Below are positions 1 to 12,843 of a DNA stretch of 64,000 nt, in pieces. The notes beneath the pieces were generated by a model. It was not told the origin of the DNA, made no database searches, and was given only the letters and a program-made list of their open reading frames with translations. The translations under genes were made by a program, and so were the position numbers. This DNA is from G965213525 sp965213525 (GTDB lineage Bacteria; Actinomycetota; Acidimicrobiia; Acidimicrobiales; Poriferisodalaceae): NCBI GenBank assembly GCA_965213525.1, contig OZ243889.1, positions 248,001 to 312,000 of the forward strand, in the 5' to 3' direction. The stretch's first letter is position 1, and every line of letters starts with the position of its first letter.

Positions 1-771
1 CTCGATGCCGGGTTCGACGAGGTGGTGAGCGGCGTCGACACCGCGACGCAACGCATCGACGTCGAGGTGGCGACGCCGCTCGTGTCGTTCATGGCCGGGC
101 CGGCGCTCACCGAGCTGGCCGATGTGACGACCGCGATCGAGGTCCCCGTCGACGTGGCCGTCAGCGACGGCCCGCTGGTGGTGGAGCAGTCGATCTACGG
201 CGGGGATCGGCTGTTCGGGGGTGGAAACTGCACCACGGGGTTCTCGATGACGTCGCCAACCGACCCGGACGGGTTCGTCACTGCGGGACACTGTCACCCT
301 CACGTCACCTCGTACCGCCACGTGTGGGGACGCACCCACCCCGTCGATTTCCGGCGACGTCACCGAGGTGGAAATGGCGACATGGGCTTCTACACGACGA
401 CCTCGACAGAGAACGACGACTTCTACTACTCGGAGAACACCAACAACCGCATCGACGTGACGGGCCGGAAGTTGAACCGGTTCATGGATGTTGGTGACGT
501 TGTCTGCCGGTTCGGCCGCTCCACCGGTAGCCGGTGTACAGCGATCAACCGATTGTGGGTGAGTTGGACCAACAGTGACAACGGAATCACCTACGCAAGT
601 CTCGTGCGCACCAACTATTGCAACTCCTCGGTTGGCGACAGCGGTGGGCCGTGGTACACGGGCGGTACGGCATGGGGCATCCACCAAGGCAAGTTCCCAG
701 GTTCCAGCTACTGCCTCTTCACAACGATCGAGAACGTCGAAGGGCAACTCGGTCTAGCGATCATGAGGTGA
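1..771 (+). CDS. Secreted S1-family (chymotrypsin-fold) serine protease, 5' end outside window
   Basis: C-terminal part of a streptogrisin/alpha-lytic-type serine endopeptidase. The frame is open from base 1, so the true start and presumably a signal peptide and pro-region lie to the left; the first GTG inside the window (position 22) is probably internal. The catalytic His lies in VTAGHC, a likely Asp in NGDMGFY, and the nucleophile Ser in VGDSGGPW. Cysteine pairs flank these motifs, as in exported bacterial proteases of this family. The residues before the mature-looking CTTGFSM segment resemble the end of a pro-region. The stop overlaps the GTG of the downstream lipoprotein gene (GTGA), so the two are likely translated together. 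Family assignment is firm; the substrate is unknown. Confidence 0.85.
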   Translation, partial: LDAGFDEVVSGVDTATQRIDVEVATPLVSFMAGPALTELADVTTAIEVPVDVAVSDGPLVVEQSIYGGDRLFGGGNCTTGFSMTSPTDPDGFVTAGHCHPHVTSYRHVWGRTHPVDFRRRHRGGNGDMGFYTTTSTENDDFYYSENTNNRIDVTGRKLNRFMDVGDVVCRFGRSTGSRCTAINRLWVSWTNSDNGITYASLVRTNYCNSSVGDSGGPWYTGGTAWGIHQGKFPGSSYCLFTTIENVEGQLGLAIMR

Positions 772-1265
772 GGAGCGTCGATAGAGGTGGCTCATGCTGG
801 TTCGCCGTTCTGGTCGTTGCGATCGCCGTCTTCGGGTTCTGCGGCTGCGCTGACGACGATGATGCAGGCGGCGGCCCTCGGGAAGACGAGCGAACGACAT
901 CCGGGATCGCAACGCTGGCCGCAAGGAGCGACAGGGCGATTCAGGACATGGGGACGACGGGCACCTTGCAGTTCCGCGATGGGTGCCTGATGCTCCGCCT
1001 CGGTGATGGTACGCACGTGACGATTGTTGGCATCGAGGGCCGGGTGCGATGGGACGAGGTGGGCGAGTCGGTGGCGGCCGCTCCGGTGGGATGGCCCGAC
1101 AATGGCAGCTCGTGGAGGGTGTTCTCGGTCGGCGACGTCGTGAGCGTCGGCGGTGGGGGGATACGTTTGGACGAGGTGTCGTCCTGGGCGCAAGAACCAC
1201 CGGCGTCCTGCCCCGGCGACGGCAGGATCGTGGGCGAATGGGTGCCTGGTGAGATCATCGAGTGA
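768..1265 (+). CDS. Small putative lipoprotein (copy 1 of a tandem duplication)
   Basis: Unrecognised 165-residue protein. I chose GTG 768 because it overlaps the protease stop codon and gives an N-terminus with a hydrophobic segment (FAVLVVAIAVFGF) ending at a lipobox-like FCGC followed by an Asp run. That fits a lipoprotein anchored outside the membrane. The mature part is about 130 residues, predicted beta-rich, with the pattern GTLQFRDGCL, VGIEGRVRW, VFSVGDVVSVGGGG and a final PPASC. The two mature cysteines could form a disulfide. The same protein is encoded again, in broken form, about 630 bp downstream. Coupling to the protease suggests a cell-surface partner or inhibitor, but that is only context. 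Confidence 0.65.
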   Translation: MRSVDRGGSCWFAVLVVAIAVFGFCGCADDDDAGGGPREDERTTSGIATLAARSDRAIQDMGTTGTLQFRDGCLMLRLGDGTHVTIVGIEGRVRWDEVGESVAAAPVGWPDNGSSWRVFSVGDVVSVGGGGIRLDEVSSWAQEPPASCPGDGRIVGEWVPGEIIE

Positions 1266-1399
1266 GCACCGAGCGAAGAGCAGGATCTGCATTCCCCTCG
1301 AGCCGGTGCCGGCCTGACCGGGGCTGGAGGACGTCGCTCAGGAGGGCGCGAACCGGCATGGCGACCCACACCTGGTCTTGCGGTCATCAGGTCAATGGA
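1266..1399. other. Spacer between the two lipoprotein copies
   Basis: No gene is evident. The first ~75 bases are similar to the bases following the copy-2 coding region (for example the shared CGCTCAGG and TTCCCCT stretches), showing that the duplicated unit extends past the stop codon of copy 1. Confidence 0.45.
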
Positions 1400-1911
1400 G
1401 TGAGGAACGAGTCTCGTGCTGCTGCGCTCGTTCTGACCGCCGTCATCGCTGCGGTCGGATGCTCGAGCGACGGCGGCGAGGTGGTACTCGCGTCAGAGCG
1501 GGCCCTGGCGTCCGGCATCGCGCTCGCGAGGAGCGAAGACAACACCGCCATCGAGGCCATGGGGACGACGGGCACCTTGCAATTCCGTGATGGGTGCCTG
1601 GTGCTCCGGCTCGGTGACGGTTCGCTCGTGACGGTCGTGGGCATCGAGGGCCGGGTGCGTTGGGAGGAGGTGGTAAGTCCGTGGCGGCCGCTCCGGTGGG
1701 ATGGCCCGACAGCGGCAGCCCGTGGAGGGTGTTCTCGGTCGGCGACGTCGTCAGCGTGGCCGGCAGCGGGCTACGTCTGGACGAGGTGTCCTCTTGGGCG
1801 CAAGCACCGCGGGCGTCATGCCCCGAGGAGGGCAGGATCCTCGGTGAGTGGGTGCATGGCGCGGTCATCGAGCAGGCACCGCCCGCGGAGCAGGACCAGC
1901 GTTTCCCCTGA
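1400..1911 (+). pseudogene. Second lipoprotein copy, broken by a one-base frameshift
   Basis: Starts at GTG 1400 with a good lipoprotein signal (LTAVIAAVGC, lipobox AVGC) and continues with GTLQFRDGCLVLRLGDG and VGIEGRVRWEEV, closely matching copy 1. Aligned DNA shows nine bases (ggcgagtcg) between GAGGTG and GTGGCGGCC in copy 1 but eight (gtaagtcc) here, so the frame shifts at about 1672-1680. Downstream residues SVAAAPVGWPDSG to GEWVHGAVIE resume in the next frame. The copy-1 stop codon is also replaced by CAG, so the product would extend 12 residues to 1911. Restoring one base would give a 170-residue lipoprotein. It is either a decaying duplicate or a sequence error at one site. Confidence 0.7.
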
Positions 1912-1947
1912 GTCGGCTCTGCCCTGGTCGGGGCCCGAGGTCACCGC

Positions 1948-3869
1948 TCAGGCGGGATCCGGGGCCAGGAGGACGACCGACAACGGCGGGACGGTCACCA
2001 AGATCGAGCGGTACTGGCCGTCGCTGTCCACCGGCATCGTCACCGCCCCGTCGGGGCCGGTGGCCGCCGTGGCGCTGCCGCCGAACTCGGCATCGTCCGA
2101 GCTGGCCAGCACCCGCCACGTTCCGGCCTGGGGCACGCCGATGCGGTAGTCGTGGTGCGGCGTCGGAGTGGCGTTGACGATGACGACGACCGGGCGGGCG
2201 TCGTCGGCGTGGCGCATCCAGACGTAGACGCTGCGCTCGGCGTCATCGCCAACGATCCACTTGAACCCGTCGGGGTGGGCGTCCATGGCGTGCAGCGCCG
2301 GCTCGGTGCGGTACAGGCGGTTCAGCTCGCTGACCCAACGCCTGACCCCGGAGTGCCCCGGGGCGTCGTGCAGGCTCCAGTCGAGCACGCCCTCGTGGTT
2401 CCACTCGGTGGGAGCCGCCAGCTCGCCGCCCATGAACAGCAGCTTCTTGCCGGGCTGGCACCACTGCATGCCGTAGAGCACGCGCAGGTTGGCGAAGCGC
2501 TGCCACTCGTCACCGGGCATCTTGGTCAACAGCGTGCCCTTGCCGTGCACGACCTCGTCGTGTGACAGCGGCAGGGTGAAGTTCTCGCTGTAGGCGTACA
2601 TCGAGCGGAACGTGATCTCGTGGTGGTGGTGGCGACGGTGGACGGGGTCGCGTTGGAGGTAGCCGAGGGTGTCGTGCATCCACCCCATGTCCCACTTGTA
2701 GCCGAACCCCAGGCCACCGATGTCGGTGGGACGGCTGACCATGGGCCAGGCCGTCGACTCCTCGGCGAAGGTGGTCACGTCGGGGTGCTCGCCGTGGACG
2801 ACCTCGTTGAGCTCCCTCAAGAACCCGATGGCCTCGAGGTTCTCCCGACCGCCATAGACGTTGGGGATCCACTCGCCGTCGGCTCGTGAGTAGTCGAGGT
2901 ACAGCATCGAGGCGACGGCATCGACGCGCAGGGCATCGATGTGGAAGCGCTCGAGCCAGCAGATGGCGCTCGACAGCAGGAACGCCCGCACCTCGTTGCG
3001 GCCGTAGTTGAACACCGCCGAGGACCAGTCGGGGTGGTACCCCTGGCGTGGGTCGGCGTGCTCGTAGAGCGCGGTCCCGTCGAAGCGGGCCATGCCGTGG
3101 GGATCGAAGGGGAAGTGCGAGGGGACCCAGTCACAGATCACGCCGATGCCCCGGCGGTGCAGGCGGTCGACCATGGTCATGAACTGGGCGGGTGTCCCGT
3201 AGCGGGCGGTCGGGGCGAAGTACCCGGTGGTCTGGTACCCCCACGAACCGTAGAACGGGTGCTCGGTGACCGGCAGCAGCTCGACGTGGGTGAAGCCGTG
3301 GGCGAGCGCGTGGTCGGCCAGGGGGTCGGCGAGCTCGTCGTAGGTGGGGAAGCGCCGCTCGCCGGTCGGCATCGTGCGCCCCCACGATCCGAGGTGCACC
3401 TCATAGATCGCCACCGGGGCGTCCAGGGCGATGCGCCCGCCCCGTGAGGCCATCCACTCGTCGTCGGACCACTCGAAGGCGAGGTCGGCCACCACCGAGG
3501 CCGTCGAAGGCGGCTCGCTCGTCTGGGCGGCCACCGGGTCGGCCTTGTCGATCACGCTGCCGTCGGCGCCGTCGATGCGGTAGTGGTACCGGGTGCCGGC
3601 CGCCGGTCCGTCGACGTGACCGGTCCACACGCCTGACCCACCCCGCGACGTCAGGTGGTGCTCGTCGGCCCACCCGTCGTGATCGGTCAGCACGCGCACG
3701 CCTCGAGCGTTGGGGGCCCACACCGAGAACCAGCAGCCCCGCTCGGTGGGTCGGGCGCCCAGCACCTCGTGCAGGCGCCGGTGGGTGCCCTCACCCAGCA
3801 GGTGCAGGTCGATCTCGCCGAGCGGATCGTCCTCGGCGCTGGCCAGGGCGGAACCCTTCGTCGGGGGCA

Positions 3870-3873
<4 letters not shown>
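1948..3873 (-). CDS. glgB: 1,4-alpha-glucan branching enzyme GlgB
   Basis: Cuts alpha-1,4-glucan chains and re-attaches them through alpha-1,6 links (GH13). 641 residues, the length of branching enzymes that lack the extra N-terminal N1 module. CBM48-like domain at about 45-130 (WAPNARGVRV), then the catalytic barrel with EHPFYGSWGYQ, DWVPSHFP, nucleophile region ALRVDAVASMLYLDYSR (Asp about 318), acid/base in AEEST (Glu about 371) and SHDEVVHGKGTL (Asp about 439), then a C-terminal beta domain. Last gene of the minus-strand glgE operon; its ATG overlaps the treS stop by 4 nt, implying translational coupling. Here it would branch polymer made by GlgE. It converges on the lipoprotein pseudogene with a 36-bp spacer. 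Confidence 0.97.
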
Positions 3874-7108
<3,235 letters not shown>

Positions 7109-7112
<4 letters not shown>

Positions 7113-9169
7113 GACAGCCCCACCGGGGGTGCGATCGGCGGCGTGTAGGGCGGTGATCCTGGCGGGCCGTGCACGGTGAAGATGTGAGCGGCGAGGCTTC
7201 GCGGCGAGAGCCGGACGTAGTTGGAGGCGCCCTGCCAGCGGTACTCGCCGCCGCCGAGGTGGTCGACGAGGCGGTGCTCGCCGGCCGGGTCGAGGCCGAG
7301 CTCGGTCCAGTCGACCTCGATGTCGCCGGCCACGTCGGTGGCCGGGTCAGCGGCCGCCACCACCAGCACCGGGTCACCCACGCCGTTGGGGTCGGTCTTG
7401 GACCAGGCCAGCATGGCGGGGTCCTCGGTCTCGTGGAACCGCAACGTCGCATCGAACTGCAGGGCGACCAACTCGCGTCGCAGCTGGTTCAGCCGCCCGA
7501 GCAGAGGGGCCAGGCTGTCGTCGCGCCCCAGGTCCCACTCACGGATCTGGTACTTCTCGCTGTCGAGGTACTCCTCTGAGCCCTCCCGCACGGCTCGACC
7601 CTCACACAGCTCGAAGGCCGGTCCGTACACACCCCAGTTGGCGCCCAGCATCGAGGCGAGGATGGCCCGCACGACGAACGCCGACCGACCGCCGTGCTGC
7701 AGCTGGGCGTGGAGGATGTCGGGCGTGTTCGGCCACGGGTTGGGCCGCATCATGTCCGAGGTCCGCTCGGTCAGCTCGGTGAAGTAGGTGCGCAGCTCTT
7801 GGGGGTCGGTCCGCCAGGTGAAGTACGTGTACGACTGGTGGAAGCCCAGCTTGGCGAGGCGCTCCATCACCCGTGGCCGGGTGAAGGCCTCGGCCAGGAA
7901 CACGATGTCGGGGTCGGTGCGCCGCAGCGAGGCCATCATCCACTCCCAGAAGGCGAAGGACTTGGTGTGCGGGTTGTCGACCCGGAACACCCGGACGCCC
8001 CGCTCGGCCCAGAAGGTCACGACGCCAAGGAGTGCCTCCCACAGCTCGGCCCAGTCGGGCGATTCGAAGTCGATCGGGTAGATGTCCTGGTACTTCTTCG
8101 GGGGGTTCTCGGCGTACTGGATCGAGCCGTCGGCGCGCTGGCGGAACCAGGACGGGTGCTCGCGCACCCACGGGTGGACGGGGGAGCACTGGTAGGCCAG
8201 GTCGAGGGCGAGGTCGATGCCCCGCTCGGCGCACGCCTCGGCCAGCCGCTGCACGTCGGCGACCGTGCCGAGCTCGGGGTGCACGGCGGTGTGCCCGCCC
8301 TCGGGGGCTCCGATCGCCCACGGGCTGCCGACGTCGTCGTCGGTGGGGTCGAGGGTGTTGTTGCGGCCCTTGCGGTGCGCGGTCCCGATCGGGTGCACCG
8401 GCGGCAGGTACACGACGTCGAAGCCCATCTCGACGATGGCGTCGAGGCGAGCCTCGACGTCGCTCAGCGTGCCGTGGGTGCCGGGCTCGCCAGCGGAGCG
8501 GGGGAACAGCTCGTACCACGAGCTGGTGCGGGCGCGCTCCCGATCGACGAAGACCGGCAGGGCGTCATCGAGGTGCAGCTCGGGCTCGCGGGTCGACGTC
8601 CGCCACGACAGCTCGACCAGTGCGGGATCGTCGAGGCGGGGGTCATAGGTGCCCGACGCGCAGATCTCGATCAGGCCCTCGATCGTGGCGACGTCGGCCC
8701 CGGAGGCTCGCCCGGCCATGTCGGCGAGGAGGTGGGCCAGGGTCGCCAGCTCGACCGAGACGTCGATGCCGGCCGCGGCCTTCTTGACGATGCCCTCGCG
8801 CTGGGTGTCGAAGTGGTCGACCCATCCGATGACGTCGAGCTCCCACGCCCCGATGCGATCAGGCGAGAAGGTGCCCCGGTGCCGATCGTTGCCGAGGTCG
8901 ACCATGGGCACCTCGGACCAGTCCTCACCGAGGCGGCGGTACGACAGGGCGGCGGCGACGTGGTCGTGTCCGTCGGTGAAGACGTCGGCGAGCACCTCGA
9001 CGGGTGCGCCCAGGCTGGCCTTGGCGGGGAAGCGGCCCCCTTCGACCATCGGGGCGACGGGCTGGATGACGACGCGCGACGGCCGCCGACGGGGCAGCGG
9101 CACCGCGGGGGTGGCGGCGCGGGGGGCGCGTGTGCTCCGGGGTCCCGATCGCTCGGAGGTGGTCACCAT
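7109..9169 (-). CDS. glgE: Alpha-1,4-glucan:maltose-1-phosphate maltosyltransferase GlgE
   Basis: Extends alpha-1,4-glucan by transferring maltosyl units from maltose-1-phosphate (GH13_3). 686 residues, normal for the family. The N-terminal region has PVAPMVEGGRFPAK and a helical insert (IVKKAAAGIDVSVEL); the catalytic barrel has VVYLPPVHPIG, nucleophile VFRVDNPHTKSFAFWEW and acid/base FLAEAFTRP; the C-terminal beta domain ends near the stop. ATG 9169 is preceded by a GAGGA ribosome site. It is the first gene of glgE-treS/mak-glgB, so the operon holds trehalose to maltose to maltose-1-phosphate to linear glucan to branched glucan. The 227-bp upstream region presumably carries the promoter, but no clear box is visible there. 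Confidence 0.97.
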
Positions 9170-9396
9170 CGATCCTCGGCTCGTCGTCGTTCGTGAGAGG
9201 GGGCGGGGTGGGGTCGGCTCGGCCCCGACGCCCGGGGGGTGTTCGGGCAGCCGGCGTGCAGTCGGCGCAGGGCCCGGCCACGACGCCGTCGTTCACCCTG
9301 GCACACGAACAGGGGTGGCCGGTGCCGCCTGGCTGGACGGGCCGGGCTCGGCTGCGTCCGCCCCGCCGGGGGTCACCGCGTCGCGCCGCTCGTAGG
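9170..9396. other. GC-rich gene-free spacer upstream of glgE
   Basis: 227 bp between the small gene at 9397-9723 and glgE, both on the minus strand. It holds G/C-rich runs but no convincing ORF, hairpin or TAnnnT box. Confidence 0.5.
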
Positions 9397-9723
9397 TCAC
9401 AGCGCCGAGTCGTGCTCCAGCTCGGCGACGAGCTCCCAGAGCAACAGGCGCGTCGCCTCGGGCGCTGGGTCATCGGCGACCCGGTCGGCCCACAACAGCC
9501 CGGCCGCCCGCCGGTCGTCCCAGTCGGCAATGATGGCGGCCTCCATGATCAGCTCGTCCCACGACGACGCCGGGCCCACGAGGTGGGTGAGGGCGGCGCT
9601 GGCCGCAGCACGCAGCCGGGCGATCTCGTCGTCGATCGCCACCGCCGGGTCAGCCAGGGCGTCGGCGAGCGCCTCGGTCTCGGGCGGGCCCAGGCGCCTC
9701 ACGGGGCCGTCGGTGTCGCTCAC
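9397..9723 (-). CDS. Small acidic protein of unknown function
   Basis: 108 residues, Ala/Asp/Glu-rich, predicted almost entirely helical, with no signal peptide, membrane span or recognised motif. It starts with GTG 27 nt after the cysQ stop on the same strand, so it is probably co-transcribed with cysQ. Helices such as AVAIDDEIARLRAAASAAL and RLLLWELVAELEHD suggest a helical-bundle protein. Base composition matches the neighbours. The only functional clue is the link to cysQ (sulfur/PAP metabolism) upstream and to glgE 227 bp downstream. I cannot assign it. Confidence 0.6.
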   Translation of the reverse strand: MSDTDGPVRRLGPPETEALADALADPAVAIDDEIARLRAAASAALTHLVGPASSWDELIMEAAIIADWDDRRAAGLLWADRVADDPAPEATRLLLWELVAELEHDSAL

Positions 9724-9750
9724 GCCTGGTCGAGCTCGGCGCGCACGGGT

Positions 9751-10530
9751 TCAACGAGCCCCTCTGATGGCGGCGCCGAGCGCGCCGAGCGCGGCCTCGG
9801 CCAGCTCGGGCCGACAGACCAGCAGGTCGGGGAGGTACACGTCGGGCTGGTTGTAGCGCAGGGGTGAGCCGTCGATCCGGGTGGCGTGCAAGCCGGCGGC
9901 GGCCGCCACGGCCACCGGCGCGCAGGAGTCCCACTCGAACTGGCCTCCCGAGTGGGCGTACACGTCGGCCTCGCCCGACACCACCGCCATCGTCTTGGCC
10001 CCCGCGGAGCCCATGGGCAACAGCTCGGCACCGAGGGCCTCGGCGACCACCAGCGCCGCCGGCGGGGGACGGGTCCGGCTGACGACCATGACCGGGGCGC
10101 GACCAGTGGGCGGCGGCACCTCCGGCGCGGGGTCGGTGCACAGCACCCGGCCGAAGCCCGGCAGGGCCACAGCAGCGGCGGCGGGCACCTCGCCGACGCA
10201 CAGGGCGATGTGGACCGCCCAGTCGGCCCGACCCTCGGAGTACTCCCTGGTGCCGTCGAGCGGATCGACGATCCACACCCGATCGGCGGTCAGCCGGGCC
10301 CGATCGTCGCGACCCTCCTCGCTCAGCACCACATCACCGGGGGCGAGCTCACCCAACCGCTCGACGATGAAGCGGTGGGCGTAGGTGTCCCCTGCGTCCT
10401 TGATCTGGTAGCCGTCAGCGCCCCGCTCGACCAGGCGGTCCCGCGTCGCGAGCAGCAGCTCCCCTGTCTCACGGGCCACCTCGGTAGCGATACGGTGGTC
10501 CTCGGTTCGGGCGAGCGTCGTGTCCAGCAC
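9751..10530 (-). CDS. cysQ: 3'(2'),5'-bisphosphate nucleotidase CysQ
   Basis: Hydrolyses 3'-phosphoadenosine 5'-phosphate (and PAPS) in the cytoplasm, recycling the by-product of sulfotransfer. It belongs to the inositol-monophosphatase fold: metal-site Glu pair in VLSEEGRDD, the signature WIVDPLDGTREYSEG and the C-terminal Asp in FEWDSCAPVA. I chose GTG 10530, which has GGAGGA a few bases upstream, rather than the longer reading frame to 10635; this gives 259 residues beginning VLDTTLARTEDH. The gene diverges from cysDNC, matching its role beside PAPS synthesis. A TACGGT box on this strand (10623-10628) could be its promoter. Confidence 0.92.
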   Translation of the reverse strand: MLDTTLARTEDHRIATEVARETGELLLATRDRLVERGADGYQIKDAGDTYAHRFIVERLGELAPGDVVLSEEGRDDRARLTADRVWIVDPLDGTREYSEGRADWAVHIALCVGEVPAAAAVALPGFGRVLCTDPAPEVPPPTGRAPVMVVSRTRPPPAALVVAEALGAELLPMGSAGAKTMAVVSGEADVYAHSGGQFEWDSCAPVAVAAAAGLHATRIDGSPLRYNQPDVYLPDLLVCRPELAEAALGALGAAIRGAR

Positions 10531-10675
10531 GTGTCCTCCGGTTGAGCGACGGAGCAGAGGCGGTGGGGCAGAGCGGAGCAGAGTTGGGCGAGCAGCCCTT
10601 GCCGCCGGTGTCCGAACGGTCCACCGTAGAGCCAAACACCCATGCGCTCGTGACGCGCCCCCAGCCGAGGAAGCG

Positions 10676-11587
10676 ATGACGACGACCTACGAGCTGAGCC
10701 ACCTGCAGGCTCTCGAATCCGAATCCATCCACATCATCAGAGAGGTCGGCGCCGAGTTCGAGCGTCCCGTGCTGCTGTTCTCGGGCGGCAAGGACTCGGT
10801 CGTGATGCTGCACCTGGCGTTGCGCGCCTTCGCTCCCGCCCGCCTGCCGTTCCCGATCATGCACGTCGACACCGGGCACAACTTCCCCGAGGTCATGGAG
10901 TTCAGGGACCGCACCGTCGACACCTACGGGCTGCGCCTCGTCGTGGCCTCGGTGCAACAGGCCATCGACGAGGGCAAGGTCACCGAGGAGCGCGGCGCCC
11001 GGGCCAGCCGCAACCTGCTGCAGACCGTGCCGCTGCTCGAGGCGATCGAGACCCACCGCTTCGATGCCGTGTTCGGTGGCGGCCGCCGCGACGAGGAGAA
11101 GGCCCGGGCCAAGGAGCGGGTGTTCTCGCACCGTGACGAGTTCGGACAGTGGGACCCGAAGAACCAGCGTCCCGAGCTGTGGCGCCTCTACAACGGGCGG
11201 TACAACCTCGGCGAGCACCTCCGGGTGTTCCCGCTGTCGAACTGGACCGAGATGGACATCTGGCAGTACCTGGCCGAGAACGACATCGACATCCCGTCGA
11301 TCTACTTCGCCCACGAGCGCGAGGTGTTCGAACGAGACGGCATGTTGATGTCGACCGGTGAGCACCTCGAGATGCTCGACGGCGAGCAGACCAGCATGGC
11401 GACGGTGCGGTACCGCACCGTGGGCGACATGACCTGCACCGCGGCGGTGTCGTCGCCAGCAGCGTCCTTCGACGACATCATCGCCGAGGTCGCCGCAGCT
11501 CGCATCACCGAGCGGGGAGCATCTCGAGCCGACGACCGCCGCTCGGAGGCCGCCATGGAAGACAGGAAGAAGGAGGGGTACTTCTAG
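10676..11587 (+). CDS. cysD: Sulfate adenylyltransferase subunit 2 CysD
   Basis: Catalytic subunit of ATP sulfurylase, forming adenosine 5'-phosphosulfate from ATP and sulfate with CysN. PP-loop motif LLFSGGKDSVVMLHLA at about residues 40-55, then IMHVDTGHNFPEV, the FGGGRRDEEKARAKER segment and the C-terminal RYRTVGDMTCTAAV region, all typical. ATG 10676 has GAGGAAG just upstream and gives 303 residues, the family length; the frame is open further left but that part is not conserved-looking. It overlaps cysN by one base. First gene of cysD-cysN-cysC. Confidence 0.97.
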   Translation: MTTTYELSHLQALESESIHIIREVGAEFERPVLLFSGGKDSVVMLHLALRAFAPARLPFPIMHVDTGHNFPEVMEFRDRTVDTYGLRLVVASVQQAIDEGKVTEERGARASRNLLQTVPLLEAIETHRFDAVFGGGRRDEEKARAKERVFSHRDEFGQWDPKNQRPELWRLYNGRYNLGEHLRVFPLSNWTEMDIWQYLAENDIDIPSIYFAHEREVFERDGMLMSTGEHLEMLDGEQTSMATVRYRTVGDMTCTAAVSSPAASFDDIIAEVAAARITERGASRADDRRSEAAMEDRKKEGYF

Positions 11588-12843
11588 TGCAGCTCCTCAG
11601 GTTGGCGACGGCCGGATCGGTCGACGACGGCAAGTCGACCCTCATCGGTCGCCTGCTCTATGACACCAAGACGATCTTCGAGGACCAGCTCGACTCGGTC
11701 GAGCGCACCTCTGAGGCCCGGGGCGAGGAGTACGTGAACCTCGCCCTGCTCACCGACGGCCTGCGCGCCGAGCGCGAGCAGGGCATCACCATCGACGTGG
11801 CGTACCGGTACTTCGCCACGCCCAAGCGCAAGTTCATCCTCGCCGACACCCCGGGTCACATCCAGTACACGCGCAACATGGTCACCGGCGCGTCGACGTC
11901 TGATCTGGCGATCGTGCTGATCGACGCCCGCCACGGGGTGATCGAACAGACCAAGCGCCACTCGTTCCTCGCCTCGCTCCTTCGGGTGCCCCACATCGTG
12001 GTGGCCATCAACAAGATGGACCTGGTCGACTACGACCGCGACGTCTTCGAGCGCATCCGCGACGAGTTCCGCAGCTTCGCCACCAAGCTCGACGTCACCG
12101 ACCTCACGTTCATCCCCGTGTCGGCGCTGAAGGGCGACAACGTGGTGACCAGGTCGGCCAACACGCCCTGGTACGAGGGATCGTCGCTGCTGCACCACCT
12201 CGAGGAGGTGCACATCGCCTCGGACCGCAACCTCATCGACGCCCGGTTCCCCGTGCAGTACGTCATCCGCCCGATGAGCGAGTCCCACCACGACTACCGC
12301 GGCTACGCCGGCACGGTGGCCGGGGGCACGTTCAAGCGGGGCGACGAGGTCGTCGCCCTACCGTCGGGCCTGACGTCCACGATCACCCACATCGAGACGC
12401 CCCAGGGTGAGGTCGACGAGGCGTTCCCGCCGATGGCCACCGTCATCCGGCTCGCCGACGACATCGACATCAGCCGCGGCGACATGCTCGCCCGACCTCA
12501 GAACCAGCCGACGGTGGCCCAAGACATCGACGCCATGGTGTGCTGGATGGACGAGCGTTCGTCGCTGAGCGCCCGTCGCAAGCTGAGCATCAAGCACACC
12601 ACCCGTTCGGGCAAGGCGATGGTGAGGAACCTGCAGTACCGCCTCGATGTCAACACGTTGCACCGCGACGAGCACGCCAGCGAGCTGAAGCTCAACGAGA
12701 TCGGCCGGGTGCAGTTGCGCACCACCGTCCCGCTGTTCATCGACGAGTACCGCCGCAACCGCGAGACGGGCTCGTTCATCCTCATCGACGAGGCTTCCAA
12801 CAACACCGTCGGCGCCGGGATGATCCTCGGCGAGGCCAGGTGA
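11587..12843 (+). CDS. cysN: Sulfate adenylyltransferase subunit 1 (GTPase) CysN
   Basis: EF-Tu-like GTPase that drives sulfate adenylation by CysD. 418 residues: G1 ATAGSVDDGKSTLIGRL, G2 QGITIDVAYRYF, G3 LADTPGHIQYTRNM, G4 AINKMDLVD, then two beta-barrel domains. It is the stand-alone form: the APS kinase that is fused to CysN in mycobacteria is a separate gene here (cysC). GTG 11587 shares one base with the cysD stop and follows a GGAGGGG sequence. The stop overlaps the cysC GTG by 4 nt. Confidence 0.97.
   Translation: MQLLRLATAGSVDDGKSTLIGRLLYDTKTIFEDQLDSVERTSEARGEEYVNLALLTDGLRAEREQGITIDVAYRYFATPKRKFILADTPGHIQYTRNMVTGASTSDLAIVLIDARHGVIEQTKRHSFLASLLRVPHIVVAINKMDLVDYDRDVFERIRDEFRSFATKLDVTDLTFIPVSALKGDNVVTRSANTPWYEGSSLLHHLEEVHIASDRNLIDARFPVQYVIRPMSESHHDYRGYAGTVAGGTFKRGDEVVALPSGLTSTITHIETPQGEVDEAFPPMATVIRLADDIDISRGDMLARPQNQPTVAQDIDAMVCWMDERSSLSARRKLSIKHTTRSGKAMVRNLQYRLDVNTLHRDEHASELKLNEIGRVQLRTTVPLFIDEYRRNRETGSFILIDEASNNTVGAGMILGEAR

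Noticed and set aside
10520..10675. N-terminal extension of CysD
   Set aside because: Not similar to CysD proteins and overlaps the cysQ start region; ATG 10676 has a clear ribosome site.
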